DNA of 64,000 bases from Erinaceus europaeus. Its lineage: Eukaryota > Chordata > Mammalia > Eulipotyphla > Erinaceidae. The notes under the pieces were generated by a model that was not told the origin of the DNA, did no database searches, and worked only from the letters and a program-made list of their open reading frames with translations. The position numbers and the translations under genes are program-made. The DNA is taken from positions 53,501 through 117,500 of the forward strand of contig NW_026647187.1 in assembly GCF_950295315.1 (NCBI RefSeq). Direction: 5' to 3'. Shown one piece after another: positions 11,959 to 25,647 of the stretch. The first letter of the stretch is position 1, and each line of letters opens with the position of its first letter.

Positions 11959-13376
11959 TGTCGGTCTCTCCCTCTCTGTGTGTCTGTGTGTGTTCAGAGC
12001 TCGCCTGTAGTAGTCTCGGAGCATGGGTGTCAAGGTAGACAGCCTCACCTGCAACTTGTGTACAGAGAACCTGGCTGGTCCGGGCAAGCCAGCTAGTCCA
12101 GATTCTGGCTAAGCAAGAATGCCAGAGATCTATGTGGAAGCCCTGGACCCCATTTTGAGCCCCTGGTCACCACTTCCCCAGCTTGGGAAAAGCTGGGCTA
12201 GTGGCAAATCAGAGCTGCACCTGTCTCTCTGTCTCTCTTCCTGCTTGGGCCCTGCTCTATCAATTTATATCTGTTTCCTTCTCCTCAATAATAAAGTTAC
12301 AAGTGATGTACATAAATACAGGGAAAGTGGGAAAAATTACCCCCTTGCCCACTATTACATGTAACTGTTGACTGTAAACCATTCATTCCCAATAAAGAAC
12401 AGAATAAATATTTGGGAGGTTAGAAACATTGTAAGTTAAATAGTTAGCATTCTCTAGAGCCTTGCAATACTAATCCATTGTGCATTGGATGTCACTGTCA
12501 AGAACAGTGCATTAGTAGTTTTATTAGTGTGTAGTATCTGCAAAATGAAATGTATTGTGTGTCCAAAGTTCCCTTCAATTATAAGAGAAAGTCTATCAGG
12601 CAGAAGAAATGACCCCTCATGTGATATTGGACTAAATAAATAAATAAATATTCAAATAATTGGGGATGATCGGGGAGGATTTGAAAAAAATAAAAAATAA
12701 AAACAAAGACCACAGGAAGACCTGATTACAACAGAAATATAGAAAACGTCTGGTGAGAAACAGAGGGCTGCTTCAAATATTCCCTGACACTTCAGGGTCC
12801 AGGCAAATTAAGAATTCTGGAGAATGAAAAGAAACGCATAGGTATTGAAGCTTACACTAGAAAATGGAGGCGAGTTCTGTGCTATGATAATTACAATAAG
12901 GATACTGATAGAAAGGCTATTGGAAATGCTCCTGGAAGGTTTCTAATTTAAAATTGTAGTGAATCATGCTCCAACTATGTGACCAATTATTTATGAATAA
13001 GAAGGCTGTTATAAATGCGGTAATTCTGTGTTAAGATCAAATATAAAGGTCAGCAATTCTAATAATAACTTATATATATAAGTATATATATGTACATATA
13101 TATGTGTATCTTTATTATCAACTATGAGGGATACTGGCATGGCTATGAGGAGACAGAGTATGGCTTGTGCCAGGGAGACTTACAAAGCTGAGGCTCCAGA
13201 AACCTAGGTGAAATCGCCAACAAAACAAGCCAGAGCTCAGCAGTGCCCTGGTGACTCTCTTTATATATCTGGGCACGTAAGTAAAATAATATATAAGAAA
13301 AATATTAATGAGTGCAGACAGAGTGAGTGAGAGCCTGTGAGAGTCAGAGACAGAGAAGGCAAGAAGATAAATAGAA
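11752..13376 (+). repeat. S-long repeat unit
   Basis: About 1.63 kb. Module A carries a pure TG tract at 11913-11955 and then TCTCTCCCTCTCTG. Module B begins at 12121 with an AATAAA near 12291, followed by the full AT-rich body and tail. B has the tctccttctcctcaataataaag type of polyadenylation-like signal. It lies at the head of an S-long, S-short, S-short, L succession like the one at 245-4690. Confidence 0.88.
11913..11955. repeat. (TG)n microsatellite of module A
   Basis: About 43 bp of uninterrupted TG repeats in the A module of an S-long unit. This shows that S-long and L units share the same A microsatellite. Confidence 0.95.
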
Positions 13377-14382
13377 GAGTTGGAAAGAGACCAGAAGTGC
13401 AAAACCTCCCACACTGTGTTCATACATGACAGGTTCAATCCTGGGTTGTAGAGATTGTGAGGCAGCAGTCTCATGTCCACAGACCCCAGACAACCCCAGC
13501 CTTTACCATATGTGTGTAGCATTTACCACAGGAAATGTATTGTGAGTGTAAGCTTCCCTTCAATTATAAGAGAAAAATCTATCATGCAGAAGAAATGACC
13601 CCTCATGTATATAGGAGTAAATAAATAAATATGCAAATAAATTTGGACGATCTAGGAGGATTTGACAAAAATGAAAAATAAATACAAAAAGCACAAGAAG
13701 ACCTGATTAGAGCAGAAACCTAGAAACCATCTGCTGAGAAACAGAGGGCTGCTTAAAAAATTCTGAGACACTTCAGAGTCCAGGGAAATTAAGATTTCAG
13801 GAGATTGAAAAGAAACTCATATGTATTGAAGCTTACACTAGAGAAAGAAGGCAAGTTCTATACTATAATAATTACAATAAGGATACTGATAGAAATGCTA
13901 TTAGAAATGCTACTGGAAGGTTCTATTATTTATAATTGTATTGAATCCTGCTCCAACTATGTGGCCAATTATTAATGAAAAAGGAAGCTGTTATAAATGT
14001 GTTAATTCTGATTAAGATCAATTGCATAGGTTGACAATTCCAAAAATGACAGATATATATATATATATATATGTATATTTATATATGTGTATATATATGT
14101 ATATGGATTTATATCTTTACTATAAAGTCTGAGACATACTGCCATGGATATGAGGAGACAGAATATGGCTTGTGTCAGAGAGACTTACAAAGCTGAGGCT
14201 CCAGTAGCCTAGGTGAAATCACCAGCAAAACAATCCAGAGCTCAGCAGTGCTCTGTCAACTCTCTTTGTATATCCGGGCTTGTCAATAAAATAAGGATAT
14301 AAGTAAAATATTACTGAGTGTAGACAGAGCGAGTGAGAGCCTGTGAGAGTCAGAGACAGAGATGGCGAGAAGAGAAATAGAA
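13377..14382 (+). repeat. S-short repeat unit
   Basis: 1006 bp, with the shared deletion at 'taccatatg|tgtgtagca'. A composite TATATATAT/TATATTTATATATGTG patch at about 14050-14115 accounts for most of the length difference from the 959-bp unit at 1874. Body and tail are otherwise colinear. Confidence 0.87.
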
Positions 14383-15372
14383 GAGTTGGAAATAGACCAG
14401 AAGTCAAACCCCCCCTAGACTGTGTACATTCATGACAGGTTCAAACCTGGTTTGTAGAGATTGTAAGGCAGCAGCTCTAATGCCCATAGACCCCAGACAA
14501 CCCATGCCTTCACCATATGTGTGTAGTATTTTCCCCAGGAAATGTATTGTGCGTCAAAAGTTCCCTTCAATTATAAGAGAAAATCTATCAAGCAGAATAA
14601 ATGACCCCTCATGTGATACCTGACCAAATAAATAAATATGCAAATAAATAGGGATGATCTAAGAGGACTTGAAAAAATAAAAAAAATAAAAACAAAAACC
14701 ACAAGAAGACCTGATTACAGCAGAAACATAGAAACCATCTGTTGAGAAACAGAGGGCTGCTTCAAAAATTCCCTAACACTTCAGGATCCAGGGAAATTAA
14801 GATTTCCAGAAAAAGAAAACAAACACATACGTATTGAGGCTTACACTAGAAAAAGAAGGGAAGTTCTGAGCTATGATAATTACAATAAGGATGCTGATAG
14901 AAACACTATTAGAAATGCTACTGGAAGGTTCTATTATTTATATTTGTATTGAATGCTGCTCCAACTATATGGCCAAATAGCTATGAAAAACTAGGCTGTT
15001 ATAAATGTGGTATTTCTGAATTAATGTCTACTACACATGTCAACAATTCTAAAAATGACAGATATATAAATATATATGTATATATATTTATATATGTATG
15101 TATATCTTTAATATAAACTCTGAGTGATACTGGCATGGAAATGAGGAGACAGAATATGGCTTGTGTCAGAAAGACTTACAAACTGAGGCTCCAGTAGCCT
15201 AGGTGAAATCGCCAACTCAACAAGCCAGAGCTCAGCAGTGCTCTGGTAACTATCTTTGTATATCTGGGCCTGTCAGTAAAATAAGTATATAAGTAAAATA
15301 TTAATGAGTGAAGACAGAGTGTGTGAGAGCATGTGAGAGTTAGAGACAGAGAAGGTGAGAAGAGAAATAGAT
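14383..15372 (+). repeat. S-short repeat unit
   Basis: 990 bp. Its A start (gagttggaaatagaccag, then aagtcaaacccccc) matches the diverged A of the unit at 2833. Its successor A uses the gtgtgtgagagcatgtgag tail variant, as after 2833. The pair 13377/14383 is therefore the positional counterpart of 1874/2833 and supports block duplication. Confidence 0.87.
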
Positions 15373-15533
15373 GAGTTGGAAAGGGACCAGAATTCAAAAA
15401 CCTCCTAAATTGTGTTCATTGATGACAGGTTTAAACCTGGCTTTTAGAGATTGTAAGGCAGCAGCTCTCATGCCCACAGACCCCAGAAAGCCACAGCCTT
15501 CACCATATTCTGTACTACCAGACCTGACAGTAA

Positions 15534-15536
<3 letters not shown>

Positions 15537-15592
<56 letters not shown>
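15537..15592. repeat. Long (TG)n microsatellite of module A
   Basis: About 55 bp of TG repeats (one TATG at the start), followed by TTTGTCTCTGTCTG. It is among the longest pure TG tracts in the window and a likely site of length polymorphism. Confidence 0.95.
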
Positions 15593-15595
<3 letters not shown>

Positions 15596-16742
15596 TCTCT
15601 GTCTGTCAGTGTGTGTCTGTGTGTGGTCAGAAATCACCTAAAGTAGTCTCAGAGCATGGGTGGCAAGGTAGCCAGCCTCACCTACCACTTATGTACAGAG
15701 AACCTAGCTGGTTAGGGAAAGCCAGCTAGCCCAGATTCTGGCTAAGCAAGAATGCATATGCAAAGGGACTCTCATGTCTCACTCTCCTGAGTTCCCCATT
15801 TAATATAGAGCCTCACTATCATCCAATCACTGTCAACGGGGAAAGCTGGGGAACCCCTCAGAATTCAGGGTAAGGACCCTGTCCAGTCACGTTTGGCTTC
15901 ATACTCAGCCTCCAGGCTCTCAGTCCACTGCTCTGGGCAGCAGATTACAAGCACATAAAGTACCCAGAAAGAGCTATGTTTCAACAAAGATGGGAAGTTT
16001 AGGATCGCTGTCTCCTCAGCTCCCCAATGTACAATGCCATATGCAGGAGACTAAATAATCCAAAGGGCAAAGAAAGGAAAATTTCAACACCTGGAAGTCC
16101 GAGATCACGATGCATGCACTGACTTCCAATAAGGGCCCAGTGAAGAAGGCACGTAGAGACATTCAGAGAGACACAATGACAGTGAAAGAAATGGACTGAA
16201 ATTCTGGCCCTGTGTTGATCAGTGCCAGAGCACTGAAGACAAACCCTCCATTCCCATGCATACTTCTTACAAGTGGCATTGTTATTTTATGTTTGTGAGG
16301 AAAGGTTACACTTAGAACATCTAGGTCTTAGCCCACTCTGAGAAGCAACAATGGCCTGCAGCCCACTCTCCAAAACTGCCCTCGCCTCTCCATTTGGAAG
16401 TAGTCCTAGTGATGCTCCAGCCAAGATGCAGGCTGGTGTATTGCATCTCCCTGGTCCAGTCTCAGACTTTGCTGTGTGCAGGGAACTTCACTATGTCTAT
16501 TTCGTCATTGATTTACAGTTTTGGGATAGGACTCGGTGAACAAAAAGAGCAAGAGGGAAGTAGATGATTTGGCAGCGGTAGTTTGTGCTGAGAGAGATTT
16601 GTAGAGTGATAAGAGGTACACGAATGGCTCTGTGAGATGTCTCCCATGACTGTGCATCAGAAGGGCCAAGTGTATCCACATTCTTACCCTATCCAGAGCT
16701 GTGCAGGTCTCTAGCTAAAATTTTTTTCAGACCTCTACATGT

Positions 16743-16744
<2 letters not shown>

Positions 16745-16818
<74 letters not shown>

Positions 16819-16819
16819 C
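16745..16819. repeat. Compound (TA)n(GA)n microsatellite
   Basis: About 49 bp of TA followed by 25 bp of GA, at the C/D boundary after 'cctctacatgtta'. It is retained although the preceding C module has lost about 0.87 kb. Confidence 0.95.
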
Positions 16820-17216
16820 TCTGAAGTAGTCATTTTCTACAATGGATTCGATATGACATTCAGACAATTGATTGCTAAAACCTGGAGAGAAGCTGTGCAT
16901 CAGGAAAAGAATTGTCCAAAGGAGTAAAATCTCAAAATCATTAGCAATATGCAGCTCCAACGGGACAGAGCAAAAAAGGCCCGAGAAGGAACTCATAAAG
17001 GAGACTCTACACATGGACAAGCACCACAAGTTTCCTAGTTTGGCAACAGACACAGTGCCTCTGGTAGTTCCCAATGTAAGACTCAGGGCATAAACCTCTC
17101 ACTCTTCAGTGTTTTTATATCTGAAAAGTAGAAAAGTCACCAAGGGCCAAAAAGAGCTACAATGGTGCCAATATTGATCTGTAAATCAGAATGTACCAAG
17201 TGCTTTGCAAAAAAAA

Positions 17217-17486
17217 TCACTTTATTATAAACTGTGGGTAATACTGGCATGGAAATGAGGAGACAGAATATGGCTGGTGTCATAAAGAGTTACAAACTGA
17301 GGCTCCAGTAGCCTATGTGAAATCGCCAACACAACAAGCCAGAGCTCAGCAGTGCTCTGGTAACTCTCTTTGTATATGTGGGCCTGTCAGTAAAATAAGT
17401 ATATAAGTAAAATATTAATGATTGAAGACAGAGTGTGTGAGAGCATGTGAGAGTTAGAGACAGAGAAGGTGAGAAGAGAAATAGAT
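17217..17486 (+). repeat. S-body tail segment
   Basis: It begins at 'actttattataaactgtggg' after an A run and continues colinearly with the last 270 bp or so of S body to module A at 17487. It keeps the segment that the equivalent piece at 11579 has lost, so the 11579 deletion came after the shared junction. Confidence 0.85.
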
Positions 17487-20001
17487 GCGTTGGAAAGAGA
17501 CCAGAATTCAAAAACCTCCTACAATGTGTTCATTGATGACAGGTTCAAACCTGGCTTGTAGAGATTGTAAGGTAGGAGCTCTCAAGCCCACAGACCCCAG
17601 ACAGCCCCAGCCTTCACCACATGCTGTACTACCAGACCTGATATGAATGTGTGTGTGTGTATCTGTGTGTGTGTCTGTCTATCTCTCTGTCTGTCAGTGT
17701 GTGTCTGTGTGTGCTCAGAACTCACCTATAGTAGTCTCAGAGCATGGGTGGCAAGGTAGCCAGCCTCACCTGCAACTTATGTACAGAGAACCTAGCTGGT
17801 TAGGGAAAGCCAGCTAGCCCAGATTCTGCCTAAGCAAGAATGCATATGCAAAGGGACTCTCATGTCTCACTACCCTGAGTTCCCGATTCAATCTCACGCC
17901 TCACTATCATCCAAACACTGCCAATGTGGGAAGCTGGGGAACCCCTCAGAAATCAGGGGCAGGACCCTGTCCAGTCACGTTTGGCTGCATACTTAGCCTC
18001 CAGGCTCCCAATCCACTTCTCAGTGGACAGCAGATTACAAGGCCAGAAAGAACCCAGAAAGAGCTGTGTCTCAACATAGATGGGAACTGTGTTTGACAAA
18101 AAAATAGTGGATGAATCCGGTCCCTTACACCTACACTTTGGCTCTGGCTAAGGCAATTGCTCTTGTGGCCTCACATCCCTGATCATGGTGTCTTGGTGTC
18201 CACACATCACACTCAGAGAGATTCCCAGAAGTAGGCATGCATGAGTGTCCCATACAAAGTCGCTCTGCTTGCAGGAAGCACAAACTCCCCGGGCCCTTGA
18301 TATGGACAGACAAAAGGAAGATTGATGCCTCCATTGGCTGAATTAGGAGTTTCCAGTGGAGATCACAGTGCCGCACCTGAGGGCCAGGCTGCTGCTAATA
18401 AAGGCAAGTGGAAACACCTGTTACCACTTGGGCCCTGAGGACATACTCAGGAATCCCTCCAGGAGCTGGCAGACTGGCAGATCACCTGAACCCGTGATAG
18501 CTGTGCTTCTAGTTGGGAGGGCCTTCTGGCCAGAGGTGATAATATTCCCTAGATACAAGAAAGAACTTCAGGTTTCAAAAGGATTTGAAAACCCCATGAG
18601 GCACTTTGAAAAGACTTTTCACAGCCATCAAAACACCGTCTTTCAGTACCCGAGAAGCTTCTGTTTTGCGTGGAAAATCTGGACACTGGTGTGGCCATCA
18701 GTACCACAGATCCTTTACATTCGGCTTAATAGAGGGAAAGCACAATGTGTGTGCCAGGGGGATAGAGTTTCACTTCTCTTGACCTGGGTTCTCATGGAGT
18801 AAGGACAAGTGTGGTGCAGGAAATTAAGGAGGGCTGCATTTAGGCTGAGAGTCAACCTCAGGGCCCTGGAGAATGGGAGTCAAGCACAGAGGGCCTGGAC
18901 AGCTGCACCTTATGATGGACATATGTCTGTTAGCTGCAGCAGGATCACTTTCTTTTCAGATCCCCTCTGAACTACGCCATATGCATGAGACTAAATAATC
19001 CAAAGGGCAAAGAAAGGAAAATTTCAACTCCTGGAAGACCTAGTCTACAATGCATGCACTGACTTTCAGTAAGAGCCCAGTGAGGAAGGCACGAAGAGAT
19101 AGTCAGAGAGACAGAATGACAGAGGCAGAAAAGGACTGAAATTCTGGCCCTCTTTTGATCAGTGCCAGAGCACTGAAAACAAACCCTCAATGCCCATGCA
19201 TACTTCTTACAAGTGGCATTGTTATTTTATGTTTGTGAGGAAAGGTTACACTTAGAACATCTAGGTCTTAGCCCACTCTGAGAAACAACGTGGCCTGCAG
19301 CCCACTCTCCAAAACTGCCCTCCCCTCTCCAAATTGTAAGTAGTCTTGGTGATGTTCCAGACAAGAAGCAGGCTGGAGTGTCTCATCTCCCTGGTCCAGC
19401 CTCAGCCTGTCCTGTGTGCAGGGAACTGCACTATGTCTATTTCTTCTTTGATTTACAGTTTTTGGATAGGACTCGGTGGACAAAATGAGCAAGAGGGAAG
19501 TAGATGATTTGGCAGCGGTAGTTTGTGCTGAGAGAGATTTGTAGAGTGATAAAAGATATGGCTCTGTGAGATGTCTCACATGACTGTGGGCGAGGTGTAT
19601 CCACTTTACTACCCTAATCCAGAGCTGTGCAGGTCTCTAGCTAAAAAATATTTTCAGACCTCTACATGTTACATATATAGAGAGAGAGACAGAGAGAGAA
19701 GAGACACTGATGTAGTCATTTTCTAAAATGGATTCGATATGACATCCAGAAAATTGATTGCTAAAACCTGGAGAGAAACTGTGCATCAGGAAAAGAATTG
19801 TTCAAATGAGTAAAATCTCCAAATCATTAGCAATATGCAGCTCCATCGGTACCGATCGAAAAAAGGCTTGAGAAGGAACTCATCCAGGAGACTCTCCACA
19901 TGGACTGGCACCACAAGTTTCCTAGTCTGGCAACACACACAGGGCAGCTGCTAGTTCCCAGTGCTAGCCTCGGGGCAAAAACCTCTCCCTCTTCAGTGTC
20001 T
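17487..20001 (+). repeat. L unit of the 2.5-kb class (A-C-D, no E or F)
   Basis: A has a TG/TCTA/TCTG tract at 17649-17740, C is full length, the TA/GA tract has shrunk to about 30 bp (19670-19702), and D ends in 'cttcagtgtctcag' joined directly to the next A. The E and F modules are missing. This D-to-A junction defines a subclass seen again at 26847, 29367, 31898, 34075 and 38846. Confidence 0.87.
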
Positions 20002-22170
20002 CAGAATTCAAAAACCTCCTACACTGTGTTCATTGATGACAGGATCAAACCTGGCTTGTAGAGATTGTAAGGCAGCAGGTATCATGACCAGAGACCCCAG
20101 ACAGCCCCAGCCTTCACCATATGCTGTACTACCAGACCTGACAGTAATGTGTGTGTGTGTGTCTGTCTGTCTGTCTGTCTGACTGTGTGTGTCTGTGTGT
20201 GCTCAGAGCTTACCTGTAGTAGTCAGAGCATGGGTGGAAAGTAGCCAGCCTCAGCTGCAACTTATTTACAGAAAACCTAGCTGGTCAGGGCAAGCCAGCT
20301 AGCCCAGATTCTGGCTAAGCAAGAATGCATATGCAAAAGGACTCTCATGTCTAAATCTCCTGAGTTACCTATTCAATCCCATGCCTCACTATCATCCAAA
20401 CACTGCCAACGGGGGAAGCTGGGGAACCCCTAAGAATTCAGGGGCATGAGCCTGTCCATTCATATTTGGCTGCCTACTCAGCCTCCAAGCTATCAGTCCA
20501 CTGCTCAGGGCAGCAGATTACAAGCACAGAAAGTACCCAGAAAGAGCTATGTTTCAACAAAGATGGGAAGTGTGTTCTACCAAACAATAGTGGATGAACC
20601 CGGTCCCTTAAACAAACCCTTTGGGTCCAGCTGAGGCAATTGCTCCTGTGGCCTCACATCCCTGATCATGGTGTCTTGGTGTCCAGACATCACACTCAGA
20701 GAGATTCCCAGAAGTAGGCATGCATCAGTGTCCCATACAAAGTCGCTCTGCTTGCAGGAAGCACAAACTCCCCGGGCCCTTGCTATGGAGAGACAAAAGG
20801 AAGATGAATGCCTCCATTGGATGAATTCGGATCTTCCAGTGGAGATCACAGCCCAACACCTCACCAGAGGGCCTGGCTGTTGCTAATAAAGGCAATTGGA
20901 AACACCTGTTACCACTTGGGCCCTGAGGACATACTCAGGAATCCCTACAGGAGCTAGCAGGCTGGCAGACCTCCTGACCCCGGTATAGCTGTGCTCCTAG
21001 TTGGGCAGCTCTTTTGGCCAAAAGTGAGAATATTCCCTAGATGCAAGAAAGAACTTCAGGTTTCAGAAGGATTTGAAAACCCCATGAGGCACTTGGAAAA
21101 GACATTTCACAGCCATCAAAACACCATCTTTCAGATCCCTGGAAGCTTCCGTTTTGCGTGAAAAATCTGGACACTGGTGTGGCCATCAGTACCACAGATC
21201 CTTTACATTTGGCTTAATAGAGGGAAAGCACAATGTGTGTGCCATGGGGATAGAGTTTCAGTTCTCTTGACCTGGGTTCTAATGGAATAAGGACAAGGAT
21301 GCGATACAGGAAATTGAGGAGGGGTGCATTTAGGCTGAGTGTCAGCCTCAGGGCCCTGGAGAATGGGAGTCAAGCACAGAGGGCCTGGACAGCTGAAGCT
21401 GGAGATGGATATATGCCTGTTACCTGCAGCAGGATCGCTGTCTCCTCAGTTCCCCAATGTACTACGCCATATGCAGGAGACTAAATAATCCAAAGGGCAA
21501 AGAAAGGAAAATTTCAACACCAGGAAGTCCAAGATCACGATGCATGACTACCAATAAGGGCACAGTGAAGAAGGCATGTAGAGACAGTCAGAGAGACAGA
21601 ATGACAGTGATAGAAAAGGACTGAAATTCTGGCCCTGTGTTAATCAGTGCCAGAGCACTGAAGACAAACCCTCCATGCCCATGCATACTTCTTACAAGTG
21701 GCTTTGTTATTTTATGTTTGTGAGGAAAGGTTACACTTAAAAGATGTAGGTCTTAGCCCACTCTGAGAAGCAACACTTGGCCTGCAGCCCACTCTCCAAA
21801 ACTGCCCTCGCCTCTCCAATTTGGAAGTAGATGTAGTGATGCTCTAGCCAAAATGCAGGCTGGCGTATTGCATCTCCCTGGCCCAGCCTCAGACTGTCCT
21901 GTGTGCAGGGAACTGCACTATGTCTATTTCTTCATTGATTTACAGTTTTGGGATAGGACTTGGTGGACAACAAGAGCATGAGGGAAGTAGATGATTTGGC
22001 AGTGGTAGTTTGTGCTGAGAGAGATGTGTAGAGTGATAAGAGGTAAATGAATGGCTCTGTGAGATATCTCTCATGACTGTGGCTCAGAAGGGGCAGGTGT
22101 ATCCGCATTAGTACCCTAATCCTGAGCTGCTCAGGTCTCTAGCTAAAAAATATTTTCAGACCTCTACATG

Positions 22171-22253
<83 letters not shown>

Positions 22254-22775
22254 GACTGATGTAGTCATTTTCTACAATGGATTTGATATTACACAAACTA
22301 TTGATTGCTAAAACCTGGAGAGAAGCTGTCCATCAGGAAAAGAATTGTCCAAAGGAGTAAAATCTCCAAATCATTAGCTATATGCAGCTCCAACAGGACC
22401 GAGCGAAAAATCCTCGAGAATGAACTCATCCAGGAGACTCTCCACATGGACAGGCACCACAAGTTTCCTAGTCAGGCAACACACAGGGTAGCTGCTAGTT
22501 CCCAGAAAAATCCTCAGGGCAAAAACCTCTCCCTCTTCAGTGTCTTTAGATCTGAAAAAAAGAAAAGCGACCAAGGGCCACGGAGAGCTACAATGGTGTC
22601 AATATTGAGCTTTAAATCAGAATGTGCCTTGTGTTTTGCAAAAATTCACCTGTGCCACAGTGATTCTGTTGTTCTTTCCCTCTCTCCCTCCCTCACACAC
22701 TCACACACACACAAACACACATAAACACACATTGTCACAGTCACACACACACATACATCCATCGAGGCACAGGCA
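20002..22775 (+). repeat. L unit ending at a microsatellite-mediated L-to-S junction
   Basis: A has TG/TCTG at 20147-20200, C is complete (alpha subtype near 21309), TA/GA is at 22172-22254, followed by D and the start of E with TC/CA tracts. At about 22775 the E sequence 'aggcacaggca' runs into 'tgatatatatataatgactg' of S body. F and the end of E are absent. This L-to-S breakpoint differs from the one at 11578 and 17216. Confidence 0.85.
22172..22254. repeat. Compound (TA)n(GA)n microsatellite
   Basis: About 49 bp of TA and 34 bp of GA with one GGGA interruption, at the fixed C/D boundary. Confidence 0.95.
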
Positions 22776-23106
22776 TGATATATATATAATGACTGATATA
22801 TATATATATATGTATATATGTGTACATATATGTATGTGTTTCTTTATTATAAACTATGAGGTATACTGGCATGGCTATGAGGAGACAGAGTATGGCTTGT
22901 GCCAGAGAGACTTACAAAGCTGAGGCTCCAGAAACCTAGGTGAAATCGCCACGGAAACACCAGAGCTCAGCAGTGGCCTGGTGACTCTCTTTGTATATCT
23001 GGGCCTGTCAGTAAGATAATATATAAGTAAAATATGAATGAGTGCAGACAGAGTGAGGGAGAGCCTGTGAGAGTCAGAGACAGAGAAGGCAAGAAGAGAA
23101 ATAGAA
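22776..23106 (+). repeat. S-body 3' segment
   Basis: It begins in the TATATATATGTATATATGTG patch of S body and ends at module A (23107). It matches 1540-1873 and 53450-53745, including the ctatgaggtatactggcatgg wording, so it comes from the S-long subtype. Confidence 0.83.
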
Positions 23107-23775
23107 GAGTTAGAAAGAGACTAGAAGTCAAAACCCTTCCACACTGTATTCAGACATGACAGTTTCAATCCTGGGTTGTAGAGATTGTAAGGTAGCAGTC
23201 TCTTGTCTACAGACCCCAGACAACCCCAGACTTCACCATATGTGTGTAGTATTTATGACAGGAAATGCATTGTGAGTGTAAACTTCCCTTCAAATATAAG
23301 AGAAAAATCAATCAAGCATAAGAAATGACCTCTCATGCAATATAGGACTAAATAAATCAATAAATATGCAAATAAATGGGGATGATAGAGGAGGATTTAA
23401 AAAATAAAAAATAAAGCACAGAATGACCTGATTACAGCAGAAACATAGAAACCATCTGCTGAGAAATAGAGGGCTGCTTCAAAAATTCTGAGACACTTCA
23501 GAGTCCAGGGAAATTAAGATTTCAGGAGAATGAAAAGAAACTCATATTCTTGAAGCTTACACTAGAGAAAGGAGGCAAGTTCTGTACTATGATAATTTTA
23601 ATAAGGATGCTGATAGAAATGCTATTAGAAATGCTACTGGAAGGTTCTATTATGTATAATTGTATTGAATCCTGCTCCAGCTATGTGGCCAATTATTCAT
23701 GAAAAAGAAGCTGTTATAAATGTGATAATTCTGATTAAGATTAATTACATAGGTTGGCAATTCCAAAAATGACAG

Positions 23776-23807
<32 letters not shown>

Positions 23808-24116
23808 ATATTTATATATGTACATTTATATATGTATATGGATGTATATCTTTATTATAAAGTCTGAGAGATACTGCCATGGATATGAGGAGACAGAATA
23901 TGGCTTGAGTCAAAGAGATTTACAAAGCTGAGGCTCAAGTAGCCTAGATGAAAACACCAACAAAAAAGCCAGAGCTCAGTAGTGCTCTGGCAACTCTCTT
24001 TGTATATATGGGCCTGTCAATAGAATAAGGGTATAAGTAAAATATTACTGAGTGCAGACAGAGTGAGTGAGAGCCTGTGAGAGTCAGAGACAGAGAAGTT
24101 GAGAAGTGAAATAGAA
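23107..24116 (+). repeat. S-short repeat unit
   Basis: 1010 bp with the standard mid-A to B deletion near 23242. It contains TATATA tracts at 23776-23803 and further TATATTTATATATG up to about 23840. The tail joins a module A at 24117 that belongs to an L unit. The order S-long tail, S-short, L repeats the pattern seen elsewhere. Confidence 0.87.
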
Positions 24117-25647
24117 GAGTTGAAAAGAGACCAGAATTCAAAAACCTCCTATAATGTGTTCATTAATGACAGGTTCAAACCTGGCTTGTAGAGATTGTAA
24201 GGTAGCAGCTCTCATGCCCACAGACCCCAGACAGCCCCAGCTTTCACCATATGGTGTATTACCAGACCTGACACTAATGTGTCTGTGTGTGTGTGTGTGT
24301 GTGTCTGTCTGTCTGTCTGTGTGTGTGTGTCTGTGTGTACTCAGAGCTCACTTGTAGTAGTCTCAGAGCATGGGTGTCAAGGTAGCCAGCCTCACCTGCA
24401 ACTTAGGTACAGAGAACCTAGCTGGTCAGGGCAAGCCAGCTAGCCCAGATTCTGGCTAAGCAAGAATGCACATGCAAAGGGACTCTCATGTCTCCCTCTC
24501 CTGAGTTCCCGATTTAATCTCATGCCTCACTATCATCCAAACACTGCCAATGGCGTAAGCTGGGGCACCCCTCAGAATTCAGGGGCAGGAGCCTGTCCAG
24601 TCACGTTTGGCAGCCTACTCAGCCTCCAGACTCTCAGTCCACTGCTCAGGGCAGCAGATTACAAACCCAGAATGAACCCAGAAAGAGCTGTGTTTCAACA
24701 TAGATGGGAAATGTGTTTGACCAAACAATAGTGGATGAACCCAGCCCCTCACACCTACCCTTTGGGTCCGGCTCAGGCAATTGTTCCTGTGGCCTCACAA
24801 TCCCTGATCATGGTGTCCTGGTGTCCACACATCACACTCAGAGATTCCCAGAAGTAGGCCTGCATGAGTGTCCCATACAAAGTCGCTCTGCTTGCAGGAA
24901 GCACAAACTCCCCGGGCCCTTGCTATGGACAGACAAAAGGAAGATGGATGCCTCCATTGGCTGAATTAGGAGCTTCAAGTGGAGATCAAGGACTGCCCAT
25001 CACCTGACCACCTGGCTGCTGCTAATAAATGCAATTGGAAACACCTTTTACACTTGGGCCCAGAGGACAGACTCAGGAATCCCTCCAGGAGCTACCAGGC
25101 TGGCAGACCTCCTGATCCTGACATAGGTGTGCTCCCAGTTGGGAGGGCCTTCGGGCCAGAGGTGAGAAAATTCCCTAGATACAAGAACGAACTTCAGGTT
25201 TCAAAAGGATTTGAAACCCCAGGAGGCAATTGAAAAAAACATTGCACAGCCATCAAAACACCCTCTTTCTGAACCCTGGAAGCTTCCGTTTTGCCTGGAA
25301 ATCTGGACACTGGTATGGCCATCAGTACCACAGATCCTTTACATTCGTCCCAGTAGAGAGAAAGCACAATGTGTGTGCCAGGGGAATAGATTTTCACTTC
25401 TCTTGACCTGGGCTCTCATGGAATAAGGACAAGGATGCGGTGCAGGAAATTGAGGAGGGCTGCATTTAGGCTGAGTGTCAGCCACAGGTCCCTGGAGATT
25501 GGGAGTCAAGCACAGAGGGTCTGGACAGCTGCAGCTGGAGATGGACATATGCCTGTTACCTGCAGCAGGAACACTGTCTCCTCAGTTCCCCTCTGTACTG
25601 CGCCATAAGCAGGAGACTGAATAATCTAAAGGGCAAAAAAAGGAAAA
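24117..25647 (+). repeat. L unit truncated inside C
   Basis: A has a TG/TCTG tract at 24277-24340. C proceeds through the alpha-subtype marker (about 25446) to 'gggcaaaaaaaggaaaatg' and then switches to module B of an S unit at 'caatactaatccattg' (about 25648). The last 0.7 kb or so of C and everything beyond it are missing. Confidence 0.85.

Larger units (their letters stand above)
15373..17216 (+). repeat. L unit with a large internal C deletion, ending at an L-to-S junction
   Basis: Module A has the longest TG tract here (15537-15592). Within C the sequence jumps at about 15998 from 'caacaaagatgggaa' to 'aggatcgctgtctcc', removing about 0.87 kb relative to 5900-9052. TA/GA (16745-16819) and D follow. 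E stops in a run of A at about 17205-17216, where S body takes over. F is absent. Confidence 0.85.
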
